From contig NC_089312.1 in the NCBI RefSeq assembly GCF_036669915.1, positions 1,546,801 to 1,610,800 on the forward strand: 64,000 bases of DNA. The letters are read 5' to 3'. This DNA comes from Pocillopora verrucosa (taxonomy: Eukaryota > Cnidaria > Anthozoa > Scleractinia > Pocilloporidae). The notes below the pieces were generated by a model. It had not been told where the DNA came from. It was given only the letters and a program-made list of their open reading frames with translations, and made no database searches. Below are positions 51,507 to 63,596 of this stretch, in pieces (positions within the stretch are counted from its first letter, which is position 1; each line of letters opens with the position of its first letter). The translations under genes were made by a program, and so were the position numbers.

Positions 51507-54500
51507 TTAATCACACAAACCTCTCGCATACGGGATGCAATTTACAAACCGCATGAAGGAACTTAAGCTTATCTGCTGCAATCCGTAGAAAAGAGCGAGG
51601 CTAAACAAAAATATCATGACTATTGTAAACACAACTATAAATTGACATAAGAAAAATTTCCGTGGAAACACGATTCGACTCCAAAAAACCAATGCACTCA
51701 AGCAACCGTAAGGTAAACCGGTCAACAGAGAAAAGCTGTTAACTTGTGGAAGGGTGCCAAGAAAAATAAGAGCAAAGAGCGAGCCAATTAAGAAAGTAAG
51801 CCTTCGCCCAGGATTCTTTATCGTTCGTCTGCGTATCACGTGTTCAACCAGAGCCAGGCCCGTGATACCGCCGACGGCTGGACCTGCTCCGGCCTGGGGC
51901 GAGTCATGCTTTGTAAATAGGGAGCCAATCTGAAAAAAGAGAGGACTAAAAATGATGAAAACTGCAAAGTGCGAACATTTTTTATAGTTGTTACAACAGA
52001 TGCAACAGTATAATCTTAATCAAACTTTGGGCACTAAATCAGCCTTTTTTAACTACGAAATTTTCTTTAAAAATAATCTGGAGCTGAACTGGCTTTTACT
52101 CACTCCCAGTTACTCTTAATCTATAATCTAGCTGCTAAGAGAATCTAAAATTAACCTAAACAAATACTGAATAAGGCATAAGCCCTACCAATTGTCCGCC
52201 CACGCCAGCAGTATGATACACCATTGTTATGCGCAACCATCCCATAACGTTTTCCTGTCCCCAGCACAACCTTATTTGTATAAATGTGATCAGTAGGTAG
52301 TCTAGAATACCATGATGTAGATAAAGTGACGTCACGAATCGCCACCATTGATTGCCTCGACGTGGAGCGAATTGTGCGACGTAATTGTCAGCTGCAATAT
52401 CACTGCCCAGAATGCAAAGCTGCCTTAGACAGTCGACCTGACAAATGATGAGTCAAGAAGTATATCGGTCATGAAATTCCACAAATGATTTACACCAAAT
52501 TTTAGCACAACATGAGCTAATTTTCAACCATTAAGCCAATGATTTAAATGGTGAGCACTATTGCAAACACGTTTATGTAAGTTAGGTCTCTGCATATACA
52601 GAGCATCCATCTTCAAAAGACCCCTTTACTTTTACATGGAGTCCATACCACGCTTTTATTCCTGTTGCCGCCCAACCTTTCCTAACTATTTCTTGTTGAT
52701 TCATTTTTGAGTGTGCACGACGCGATTGTTAGATTTATAGGTACAAATAACTGGATATTGCACAGGGTCGTGAATCGTGCGCATGTGATGACATCCTCTC
52801 CTAAGAGTCGATCTGTATGTAATCGGTAAGGTTGTTGTGCTTCAAGAGAGCCCTCTGTACCTGTGTGCAGTGGTCAAAGTGAAGATGAACTCGACCCTTC
52901 ATAAACCAACAATGCTGCGGACTGGTCAGCGTACACTGCCCATCTTCTTTACAGCAAGGTCGCAAGATATGCTTGACGGCCGATTGTGGTGAAGACCGCT
53001 GGCTACAACGTACTTCCCTCCAAGTCGCTTTGTTGTTTGAGAGAATGCTACATTCTCCCTGTAGAAAAAGAATCACTGAACTGAGTTCATGTTTGTATTT
53101 TCGAGGTTACACGGCACAAAAAGAATTGGCTCGTTATTCATACGTAATGCAGGCCTTGCGATATGTCAATTCCACCAAAGATGCTTTTAGATTATGTCGG
53201 GAATAGAGGTTTGTTTTCTGAGACGTTCACATCAGCGTCAACCTCGATCTCATGTTCTGAGGGAAAGCAGACGGCATATGGAGCCGCCGGGGATATTAAT
53301 TAGTTTTGTCGTGGAAACAACTTCGAAACGAAGAGACTCTCTCTATTAAGTATTTATTCAATACATTCTCAAAAAAAAGGAAAAAATTTGCAGGGTATAG
53401 CTAGGCATGCGGCGCACAATACGAACTGATCAAAAGCACTGGATTCCATTTTGAATCCGAACATTTTACCTTCGTTGTTGTCCCTGCTGCGTTCACTTCC
53501 TCTACCTCACAGCAGCCCAGTTTTTCTCCACCTTCCCCAACGTGCAGCTGCAAAGCGTGAACCATGTAGACGTTAAACGCGTAATCTTCCCTGATGCACG
53601 GCGGGTAGAGCGCCCCCAGGGATATCAACTGTGCTCCTGGGGGGCCAATCAAGGGGTTCGGTCGTTCACTGTGAGTAACAGTGACATTACCACGAAACGT
53701 GAAAGGCTCTGACAAAAGAAATGAAGTGTAGAATTCAGGTGCTAGTGCATTGAATCCTTCGGCAGAACTGCATGATTTAAATTCTATGAGTTAAGTTTTA
53801 AATCAGCTTATGTCCAGGATTGAACTCAATCACAATGTCGCCCAACGCCCCCAACCCCTCCCCTGAACAAACGGCTCCGTCATAGCTCTCATGGACAATC
53901 ACAACTCCTTCGCCTGTTATTCAAACCAACTATGAGTTTCTGACTTCACTTTCACTGATGACTACCCCATTTTTAGGGGTTCACTAAATGACTTCCCCTC
54001 CGTAATACAGATATTGACTGTAACTTACCTATTCTGTAATAGGTCCTTGGTGACAAGCCTATTTCAGTGAAAGTTGTTGTGTAGCACAACCAGATCAACA
54101 TAAACAATTGTGTCAAGGAAACTGCGAATGTGAAGTAAGGGCGAAACCGACTGACCGCTATTGGCTGCGGTCTTTCCACATTAGGTCGTGAAGTGGCCGT
54201 TGATTCATACTCTTCTGTTGTAGTTTCTAATTAAACCATATAATGAAAAAAGAAATAGACCTCATCATGATAAACAAAAAGTGCAGTTAACAAGGCACTG
54301 TTTTGTTGTTCTTTCCAACTCTTCGGGTAGAATTAGAACGTTAAGTGTCTCTAACCTATCAGCTTCTTCGAGTTCCCAGATATTTTCCAGACCCTCATTA
54401 ATTCTTCTAAGAGGCCTTGAGTAACGCGAGCCCTCGAGAGATCCGCCTTATTGGTGCCAGACCTCTCAGTAAACGTCTCATCTCAAATCTTCTCTCGAGC

Positions 54501-55063
54501 GAATAAACGCACGGAAGCGCACAAAAGAACACAGAAACGCGCATCCAGCAGCATTAACATTGACAGCTTGCACACAGTCTTTATTGTCTGCGACCGTTTT
54601 TGATCAATGACACCAAAAGAACATAAGCTGAGCTCATTGTCTTAGATCCTAGTGCGCTAATCGGTGAAGAATTTGAAACAGGAAGCGCTTTGTTTCATGG
54701 CTAGGAATCTTTCTTTAGGCAACTTGCTCACTTCATCTATACTTGAGGTGCCATACGCCACAAAGATTTTAGATGTTCAGCGGCTTTCAGTTTTCGAAAT
54801 ATTTCCGTTATGGTGTAATATTTTTTTCAATGCAATCTACTCGTTTATCGTATTTTTCCGTATTTTTAGTTTGTTTGTTTTTTTTTTGACAGTAACTGAT
54901 TTAAGATCAAATCTAAGAATTTCAATCTCACCAGAAGCCCTAAATTAAAAGGTATTACCAAATTCACAAACCTAGACGACAAGAAAGTGCTACTGCAGTA
55001 TATATATCTCCTCTCGGAAATATTACCTTCTTCACCAGATTCAACTTCCACAGGTGTCGTCAT
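51507..55063 (-). CDS. iRhom-type inactive rhomboid, compact 447-aa form, six exons
   Basis: Exons: 55027-55063, 54029-54226, 53470-53708, 52861-53058, 52189-52437, 51507-51929; all phases close. The short acidic N-terminus is followed by FRPYFTFAVSLTQLFMLIWL (first membrane helix, about 40-65). A long cysteine-rich luminal loop follows, with iRhom-type stretches (ISLGALYPPCIREDY, LGCCEVEE, LRPCCKEDGQCTL, HCWFMKG). The rhomboid core is LYLHHGIL, ENVMGWLRITMVYHTAGVGG, QAGAGPAVGG and the final NCIPYARGLCD. The catalytic GxSG serine is Gly (GAGP), and the sixth-helix histidine is absent in the NSFSLLTG segment. iRhoms guide ADAM17/EGFR-ligand traffic in the ER and Golgi. Human iRhoms are about 855 aa with a long cytosolic N-terminus; here that region is only about 40 aa. 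Confidence 0.9.
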
Positions 55064-55706
55064 TTTCGGACCGGAGACGTTTTAGACGAGAACAGATTTT
55101 TCGTCACCATTTTTTCTTTATGTTGACACCAAACACAAGCGTGAAATACGAGGTAACACTGCCACTGCTAAAAGCAGTTTTTCCTTCAGCGATAACAAAT
55201 TATTTCATTACATCATAGAGATTACGTCACATTGTGACGTAACATTGGCATTTTAATAGGCTCGCGCAAAGCTAACCTCATTCCCAGACCCACGACCGTT
55301 TAGGCTCACGCCACGCTTCGTTTTCCTGAAATCTGACTCGCTAATAAAACAAACGCAGAATCTCATCGTGATTTTTCACTAAGTGACCTCTTGGTAAGTA
55401 CGTGGTCTACTGGGTTAACTCTTGTAAACACTCACAGTATGCAGCTGTTATTCAAAAATGCGTAAGTATGTTTTAATCTGAAAATACTTTAGCTTTACAA
55501 GTGGGTGTGGCGTTTTTAAACTTTTCGACGTACGTAAACTTAAACATGCATGTTTCGCAACCATTCATATAACTTCAGTTTGCCTTATTAAGGACTATGT
55601 AAGAAAATTTTAACTTCTCACGTTTTGAATACAGTTTATAAAAATTCATACAGCAAACCGAAGAAACTTAAGTAAATAATATAAAAACAACTCCGTCTTC
55701 TCGTTT

Positions 55707-55740
55707 GACACTTACATGACCATATGGTCATGTAAGTGTC
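55707..55740. repeat. perfect 34-bp palindrome spanning the WD40 stop codon
   Basis: GACACTTACATGACCAT and its exact complement meet with no spacer. On the minus strand the right arm encodes the last codons (K-T-L-T-stop) of the WD40 protein. Confidence 0.95.
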
Positions 55741-58700
55741 TTGATATGAACACTATTTCCAGTGCTGCCAATCACCAGCTGAGTTCCGTCATGTGACACG
55801 TCTAAGGCTTGAATGGGTTTACCCTCCCCTTCCACACTAGCAATTACCTGTTTAAGAAAAAACAATAAATAAATCACAAAATGACTTGATAAATAATTTG
55901 CAAGTGATGGCCCATTACACTAACCCTTCAACCCCTAAGAGTGATTCGCATGTAATTTCTCCTTACAATATCACCCCTGAAGCAAACATAAGGGTGTCGG
56001 AAATGAGACTAAAGAATCTGCTATGTTCCGAAACTTCACGTTTTATTTTATAAAATCAACTTAATCTCCCTCTCTCTCTCACCATTCTCTGTCTCACGCT
56101 CTGGTCTCTCTCATTTTAAATATATAATATGATCCTATTGTTCAATCATCTGTCACTTATCGCAAAAAGTCAACCGGAAATCAATTAACGCTGAATAATC
56201 TCTCACAAGGGCCATGAGAATAAAGGGAATGATCACCAACTAAAAAAACAGATTGTTAAAAAAATTCTCCATGTCAGCATCTTTAGAATGTACAGAGAAC
56301 AGTATGGAGAATATGCATACTGATTATTAAGGGTGTGACCTCAATGTGTAATTCAGGGGTGATATTGTACGGAGATGTTCGTATCCTAAGGGTCAGAGGT
56401 TGAGGAAACTGTGTTAAGCACCTTGTTTTCACTTCTGTTGATGATTTTCAGATCATTGGTTCCACTTCCTCCTGCAGCGATAAGATCATAACTAGAACAA
56501 AACCGAGCCACGTACAGGAACTCCCCGTGCTCAAGCTGACACGGAAATGGAATTGATTCTATCAGTTCGCCGCTGCCATAGTCCCACACCTACGATATAG
56601 ATAAGATTAAATTGTAACTTTTATCCACTATATTAATACCTAGTCGAGCAAACAGTGGATAAGAATTCAGCAAAATATCACCTTTCAAATTCCTAATGAG
56701 TCTCGAAAATAATCCGAGTATGTTATGGTTCTGTTTAACAACGCTTGGTCCAGAAAACTCATACCACCATCCTCTCAACCAATCAGATGACAAACTTAAA
56801 CAACTGGTGACTTATTAACTCACATTTTCCCGCGCTTCGAGCCCTGCGCTTGTTTGTAGTTTGTGTTCCAATTGGTTCCCAGAGACATTTCTGGTAGGCT
56901 TTTATGACAATTTTGGTTTCGGTCAAACAACATACATTCGAAAAACAAGTTAATCAGTGTATTTTACTAAAATTCCAAATTCTCTTGACCAACAAAATCC
57001 GGTAATAAATAGCAGTTTGCAAGGACTGCCGAGGACGAGTCTCTTTAAAACCCCAAGATGGTGTGTTGAAAGAAGTTCTAACTACGTCACGTCCCGTCAT
57101 TTTTATCGTATCGCAACAAAACTAAATTGTTATTTGAAAAAGAATAGCTCTTCTCAATCTTCGATACGGTTACCAGAGCCGGTACAATTTTTCATCAGAT
57201 ATGGAGCAATTTCCTCATGGTAATTTACATAGTGTTTCTTTGATCTTCCAAACAATTCATTGGCTTCCTAGCTTCCCTCTGTAAATTTTTTTACCTTAAA
57301 TTCTTCTTGATTGTCCACTACTCTGTTATACTTTTAGGATTGCCTTCGTAACAAGCGCTCGAAATTTTAATTTGGAACAAGTTACTTAAACCGGCACGAT
57401 AAGAGAAGTAACACGCGCGAAGAGAAGTCACACCCGCGAGAAAGAAATCACACGTGCGCGTAAGATGTCACACACACGCTCCAATCACATTGCGCCTATT
57501 TAAAACGCTGCCAACCTCGTCCCCAAGATCTCGCTTCATCCAATGTCGCGCAAACTACTTTTCATATTACCTGTAGTGCATTACGGGCCACCCAAGAGGC
57601 CGTCAAAATAGAGTCTTCCCACATGTCAATTCCATCACCACAGATGTACGGCCCGTGGATAGAGCGAACCACTTGATGTACTCGTACATCCCACACCTAC
57701 CATAAGACAAAAATAAATTTCCTTTGTTCTGACTGGACTTTGTTTTGACTTTTAGGAAACTCAGGGACATGGGCCTCTCATGAAAACTGGAAGAGGATTC
57801 AGTTCGTGACTGACCTTCAAACATCTGTCCCAGCCTCCAGTCAGAAAGACGTTGTCATTAAAAGGGTGAAATTTCACAGCGAAAACTTTTCTTCCATGGC
57901 CTACTCCTGGGGCAAAAATGTCTTCCTCTCTGGAAATTCAATAACAAGTACAAAGTCATGAAGAAAATGACAGTTTAGTGCGTAATCTAAACATACAACC
58001 CAAGAGGGGGGGAAGGGGAGAACATTTAAAGGGAATTTCATGAGGGGATGTGCTGTCAAGTCAAGGCTGTTACATCAAGTTGCCATGAAAGTTTTATGGC
58101 AGCCATTAATACTTCTGGGGAAAAGGGTTTTGCTCAAGAACACAACACAAGCCCCATCCACACTTTACCACCCATACCTCTCAATCTGAAGTCCAACATC
58201 AGTCCCCCTGGTCCTTGACTTTCAGAGTCACTGAACACTTCATCCTTGCTGCCCCCTCCCTCTCCCTCTCCCCTCCCCCTCCCCCTTCTTCTCCCCCTCC
58301 CTCTCCCCTCCCACTCCCTGCCTTGTTTATGTGCACATCCACCAATGTTTACACTTATTCATTAAATTGGCAGATTCATCCAAAGCTGTAGTAGTTGTAG
58401 TCCCATCTAGCACTATGTGGGGTAGCTTAAATACTGTTAGTTTCCCTATGCCATAAAAAGTAAGGTACCCTCTGTCAGCCATACTTGTATGTAGCCCACT
58501 TAATGTATTGTATCATTATTTTAGTTCTTACTGATAAGTACCAGTAAGTAAAATGATCAAACATAAAAACCTCACTCTGTTACATCAAGATGACCTGTTC
58601 CTCCAAATGTACGCTTCAGTTTTAGTGTGCTTGAGTCATAAACTCGTACATCTTTGTCCTTCATTTGGAAGGGGGAAAAGGATGTTATGAAAAAAAAAAA

Positions 58701-61700
58701 AAAGACAACAGTTATTTCTACAACAGATAGACTGATGCAAATCACATCAACAGGTTATCAATGATTAACAAAATGCTGAGGAGAAATCACACCTAACGCT
58801 GCTTAGAAACGATTCTGTGCTCCTTATTTAGTTGCAATGAATCCACACCTTTACACTGAAGATCACCTTAACCCTTTAACTCCCAAGATCTGATTGTTAA
58901 TTCTCCCATCTTACTTCTGCTCATTCCCTGGTAAATTGGTTACAAGAATTTGGTGATAGATCAAGATAACAACTTCTACTTGTCTAAGTTTGAGTTTTCT
59001 CATTACCTGTTTGCTCAATAATGTATGGATATTATGTATGTTGCATGTTAATCACTTCTGGGAGTTTGAGGGTTAAAGTCAAATCTCATTGAAATACTAA
59101 ATGCTATCAAAAATGAAAACATGTTTGTTGCAGTGAAAGAGAAGACTGTAATCAGTGCAACCATTATGAATATTGCTGTGAAGTCCCAGTTAAGGTATTG
59201 GCATGGCCTTTAGAGTCATGGGAGAGCATGCATCTGAATAAATGGCTGGCTGAATGTTAAGCATGGTGAATCTATTGGGGAGAATCTTTTTGCAGACGAC
59301 AGCTTAATTCTGTTTCTTGGAAACACAGGATCAATGACCTTTACCACCATCAATCTTTTTTTCTAATTGTACTCTGCACAGCACATCCACACATTCACCA
59401 TGGTGTCACTGATTCTTTTATTTCTTTCCATTTTCTTCCAACACCCAATGTAAAACAAACCTTGACATTCCATGGGTGATAATAATGTTGCAGGTTTCAT
59501 GACCTACCTTTCCAGCAGTTGCAAAGATCCTGCCATCATGTGAGAAATCCAGAGCACTTATTTCATTGTGAGGCTCCTCAATTTTCTTAAAGGATTTCCA
59601 TGTTTCCAAGTCCCAACACATCATCGTTCCATCAGCACCTTATGTAAAAGTTGAAGTATTGCAATCTATTATAAACTGTTATAATAACTATTACATAATT
59701 TTTGTCAGTACAATTTGAATCATTTCAGGGCTTCAGCTATTTTATCTGTTGAGCAATTTTATATTTGAGGTTATATTTGCAACCATCTAGTAATAACAAT
59801 CATCAGCTGAGTAAAATCTACAGCTCAGAAAATATGGTGGAATATCCACCTCACCTTGGTAGATTTCTTTGAAAAGATAATGTCTCCAACTAAATGCAAA
59901 TATATAGTGGACAGTACATTCCATGAATCTGCCATTCACTTAATACTTCATCAGCTGGAGTTTATTATCAATTTACATGGATATGTATGGTAACTGAGCG
60001 CTACAAGCTCAAGGCTCTTTCAAAGTTGCCATTCTGTGGCCAAAAATCAGAAAACAGCTGCCAGAAATTTTTTGACTTTTAAACATGAAGAAAATTAGAG
60101 ATAGTATACCAGAGTGCTCCAAGCTAAAAGCTTTTTCAAAGTGGCCAATCTGTGACCAAAAATTAGAAAACAGCTGCCAGAAATTTTTTGATACTTAAAA
60201 TTAAAACAAAATTACTGATAGTGTACCAAATATTGTTTGAGGAAAAATGACATTATTACCTGCTGTGATCAACTCATCGTCTTTAAATGGAAAGAATTTG
60301 ACAGATGTGGTAGGTAAACCATGCAAAGAGCCATGTTTTAGCAGTTTCCTTCTTCCTGTGTTACACTCATACACCTGTTACAATAAACATGATACATATG
60401 CAGGAACAGAAAATATTAAGATTTACCATCTACAGAGCCATGGATCATACCAAGCAAACTCCCTGATTTCTGTGTTTCTGTCAGAAGTAGAGCATTAAGG
60501 GTAGTTAGGGTAGCAATCACCAATTAGGGGCTAGCTCGCAAACCTCATGGTTTCAGTAATGATCAAAGCATGCTTTTAAAAATTGCCTCCTAATCATATG
60601 TAATTTTCAGACCATTTCGCTGTCCATAATATCCCTTTTGCAGGCAATAAAATATTTTTAATCTGTTGTTGTTGTCAATAGAGATTTCTTTAAACATAAA
60701 TCAGCCTGATGGTCAAAATGCAAATTCTCCTCCTTGATCTCCATGTTTTTCTTATAATACCATAAAAAAATGTGAAAATTTGTTTAAGATAACAACAGTT
60801 TTGCTTTGGTGATTACTTCCTTGATTCTCATGACCTCACATCAAGAAATTATACTGATAAGGAGAGGAGAAATTTAAAGCTGAACTTTCTCAATACACCT
60901 GTGTCTTTACAAAAATATTTGCAAAAATTGACTTAATTGTTTCAGATTAATTTGATAGTCTTTCAGTCATGTCTTCCCCTTTCTCCCATCTTAATTTGCC
61001 CACCTATTCATACCTTGCTCCCTAGATCAGAAATCAAATTCTCTAAACTGAAGATTGTGGATAATTACAAATCTTTTATACCCATTTCAAAGGAAAAAAA
61101 ATGCACATTTCTGACACAAGGTAATCTATTATTTGTTTACCTGAATTGCACCATTGCCACAACCAACAACTAAATTCTGCTGCTTGGGAGAAAACTTGAC
61201 ACTGTAAACTCCCATAACATCATCAAAATCTACTTGAACCAATGAGTTATCTCCATTGGTCACAGAATCACTGCAATACAAAATATCAACCCAGCAAAAA
61301 AAATCAGACCTTGTAAACTGCAACCAATAATAAACCATTTGCACCAAAGGGCCTGACCCTTTAACTCCCAGTTCAAATTCGTCATCCTCCTCACTATTGA
61401 CCATACAATTCTTATAATGTTAGTTCAGAGAATTTAGTATTGGATCAATTAATTATCCCTAAATTGATAATTTTCTTTATTCTCATAACTTACCTGGTTG
61501 ACATTGTATTGATAGTGTAAGGAGAAATTCTGTCACTCATGGGAGTTAAAGGGTTAAACATGTTTTAAAGCTGTTTTGTTTTATGATGTAAATTTGTTTT
61601 CCTAATAGAAACTGCTTGATGTTTATTGACTTAAGATTTAACACATTGAAGATACAAGTTGGTGACTACTTAATAGTAAAATGGAGAATTCAGGTTTTCA

Positions 61701-62572
61701 GTTCTCTGTTTTGGATTTTCATTCAGTTAACCCTTTAACTCCCAGAAGTGATTCACATAAAAATTCTCCCCACAATATCTATACATTATTCTGCAAACAG
61801 GTAATGATAATATTCAAACTTATTAGGTAGAAGCTGCTATCTTGATCTAGCACCAAGTTCTCATAACTAATTTACATGGAAATGTGTAGCAGCTAAAGGG
61901 GAGAATTAACAATCAGATCTTGGGAGTTAAAGCATTACACAGAAAGTTTTACTTTTAAATTAAACCTTGGTTATTGCACATTCCATACCATGAGAACCGT
62001 AAAGTTCCAAATTGATCATTAAAAATAAATCTTATGCTGCTGGCAATCATATTAGGGAGCCATTCAGTAAATGGTGCAACATCTCTCTGGGTTCAATGGG
62101 TGATGACCTCATTTCAAAGATTTACACTCTTGCCAGTCATTTTTTGAATTTAAATGTCATTTAGAATGGACACTGCGATAGGAAACTTTTTATAAAAACA
62201 AAGCTGAAATTTAGGAAAGATTCCTGTTTTTGTGATAACATGCAACTTCTTAGTCCCTCTTATTTTCAAATTTAATGGTGCTAATTTCCAGTTTGATGCT
62301 GCCAATTTCCCCTCAAAGGTCAACCAGCGTCTCAACTGCATGCATGCAGATTTTCCTGTTAACTGATATTTACGTAGTAAAACCATTCGTCAATCTACTT
62401 AAGATAAAAGTTATGCCGCAATTTTGCTTGAGATCTGTATATACCAAGCTTCAAACGATTCAAAGCGTCGTAAGTTGAGTACTCATTCCTTACTTTACCT
62501 GGAGATGCTCTTCGCGATATCTTTCCCAGCGTTCAAGGCTTCTTCTAACCTTCGTCGAGTACTGGAAGACAT
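55728..62572 (-). CDS. WD40-repeat beta-propeller protein, 353 aa, nine exons
   Basis: Exons: 62499-62572, 61141-61270, 60260-60374, 59508-59638, 58576-58658, 57815-57929, 57571-57696, 56422-56589, 55728-55847; phases close and give 353 aa. After an N-terminal basic helix (MSSSTRRRLEEALNAGKDIA), WD-type blades follow: VYSVKFSP...GAIQVYE, TSVKFFPF...GTMMCWD, ISALDFSHDGRIFATAG, VFAVKFHPFNDNVFLTGGWD...VWDVR, then ...LQVWDYG, VARFCSSYDLIAAGG and IQALDVSHDGTQLVIG. This is about seven blades, one full propeller, and hence a scaffold. The precise orthologue was not recognised. The donor after 56422 (AAG|GTGCTT) is weak, but the join restores an expected strand (ENK-VIASVEGEG). Most introns contain MITE copies. 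Confidence 0.9.
55923..56404. mobile_element. foldback element filling the last WD40 intron
   Basis: CAATATCACCCCTGAA near the left end and its complement TTCAGGGGTGATATTG near the right end, plus CAACCCCTAAG/CTAAGGGTCAGAGGTTG at the tips, define an element of about 480 bp inside a 574-bp intron. Confidence 0.65.
58868..59077. mobile_element. MITE, CCCTTTAACTCCCA family, copy 1
   Basis: Begins TTAACCCTTTAACTCCCA and ends CTGGGAGTTTGAGGGTTAAA; about 210 bp, non-coding, in a WD40 intron. It is in the opposite orientation to the copy at 61726. Confidence 0.75.
60005..60230. repeat. 116-bp tandem duplication in a WD40 intron
   Basis: Two copies sharing TTTCAAAGT...AGAAAACAGCTGCCAGAAATTTTTTGA at a 116-bp offset, with about 10-15 percent differences by eye. 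Confidence 0.8.
61355..61557. mobile_element. MITE, CCCTTTAACTCCCA family, copy 2
   Basis: Left end GACCCTTTAACTCCCA, right end TGGGAGTTAAAGGGTTAA, about 200 bp, in the first WD40 intron. The interior differs from the copies at 58868 and 61726. Confidence 0.75.
61726..61937. mobile_element. MITE, CCCTTTAACTCCCA family, copy 3
   Basis: Left end GTTAACCCTTTAACTCCCAG, right end TTGGGAGTTAAAGC, about 210 bp. Its interior matches the copy at 58868 in reverse orientation (CAATCAGATCTTGGGAGTT versus its complement). Confidence 0.75.
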
Positions 62573-62900
62573 TACAACCTTTTTAAAGCTTTCAAACGCT
62601 AGGTAGAGTAAAAGTGATCCATAACCCTCTGTAATGCAGCCATAAACAGTTACTCTATTAAGTCTGCGAGTTACAGCCTAAAAAGTCAAACTTTCAACGA
62701 AACAAGTTTTCCCGGAGGAGGTGCTGAAGTTGTCGTTTCCAGGCTTCATCCATTTCTAAGTACATGAGATGGACTGGGCAAATCTAAACGGTCCACGCGC
62801 GAGGGAGACACTCCCTCTTCACCCCCACCCCCTCCCCCCCTTTTCTGGACAGGGAGGGACTTCAGCATCAAGATAAATAGAGAGTACTACATGGGCGCGC

Positions 62901-63004
62901 ATAGATATGGAATTTCTCTTCGAGTGTTTAGCTCGATAGCTCACGAGTGAGCGCAGCGCACAAGTCTGTCGAGTTGAACACTTGAAGAGAAATTCCATGT
63001 CTAC
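62901..63004. mobile_element. foldback element upstream of the WD40 gene
   Basis: ATGGAATTTCTCTTCGAGTG and its near-complement CACTTGAAGAGAAATTCCAT form the arms, with GCTCGATA/TGTCGAGT further in. The loop has CTCACGAGTGAGCGCAGCG. Confidence 0.7.
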
Positions 63005-63555
63005 AAACAACCACGTATTATTTTGCTTATCATATAAACACAATAGCCCTTTACTGACAAGAAAAGCCGACTTCATTTAGAATGAAAATAAATGAAACGA
63101 AAATCCCCGAATAACAATCGTAGAGTGCGTTAGCACTAACTCTAAGGATGGAAAAATGCGTTGAATCACCATTACAAAAACAACACTGGTCGTAATTTTC
63201 AACTGAAAAAATCTCATTTATTGACTTTGTCCTTACCGACAGAAGAAGTCTTTAAGGTAAACGGCCAAAATCGGCCAGTGGCAAATCTTCCAGTTGACGA
63301 TTTTCATTCTCACCGCGAGAAATGCCAACACCAAAGCTATTGAATACATAACTTTCTTTTTTTTTGTATATTGGTTTTTCCCCTTCTAGAAAAGTTTGAA
63401 CCAATACGGATTTTTCAGTGTTTTAGCCGCCACAATCCGAGAACGTTCCGACAAACTACCTTATATTGAGAACCGGGAAGGCTTTGCCGATCATTTATCA
63501 AATTGTCCGAGTGGCTCTAAAGGCGAGTGACGTGTCAGCAGCTGATTGGCTATAT

Positions 63556-63596
63556 CAACACACGTGAAAAAATACGAAATTTTTTCACGAGTGTTG
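63556..63596. repeat. hairpin, 18-bp arms
   Basis: CAACACACGTGAAAAAAT and ATTTTTTCACGAGTGTTG are complementary with one mismatch around a short spacer, probably part of a dispersed repeat. Confidence 0.6.

Noticed and set aside
50913..51566. 217-aa Ser/Pro/Leu-rich plus frame
   Set aside because: It is low-complexity polypyrimidine, open in several frames, and antisense to the 3' flank and end of the rhomboid-like gene.
52151..52348. 65-aa minus frame VVLGTGKRYGMVAHNNG...
   Set aside because: It is the wrong frame of the rhomboid-like exon 52189-52437; the true frame gives ENVMGWLRITMVYHTAG.
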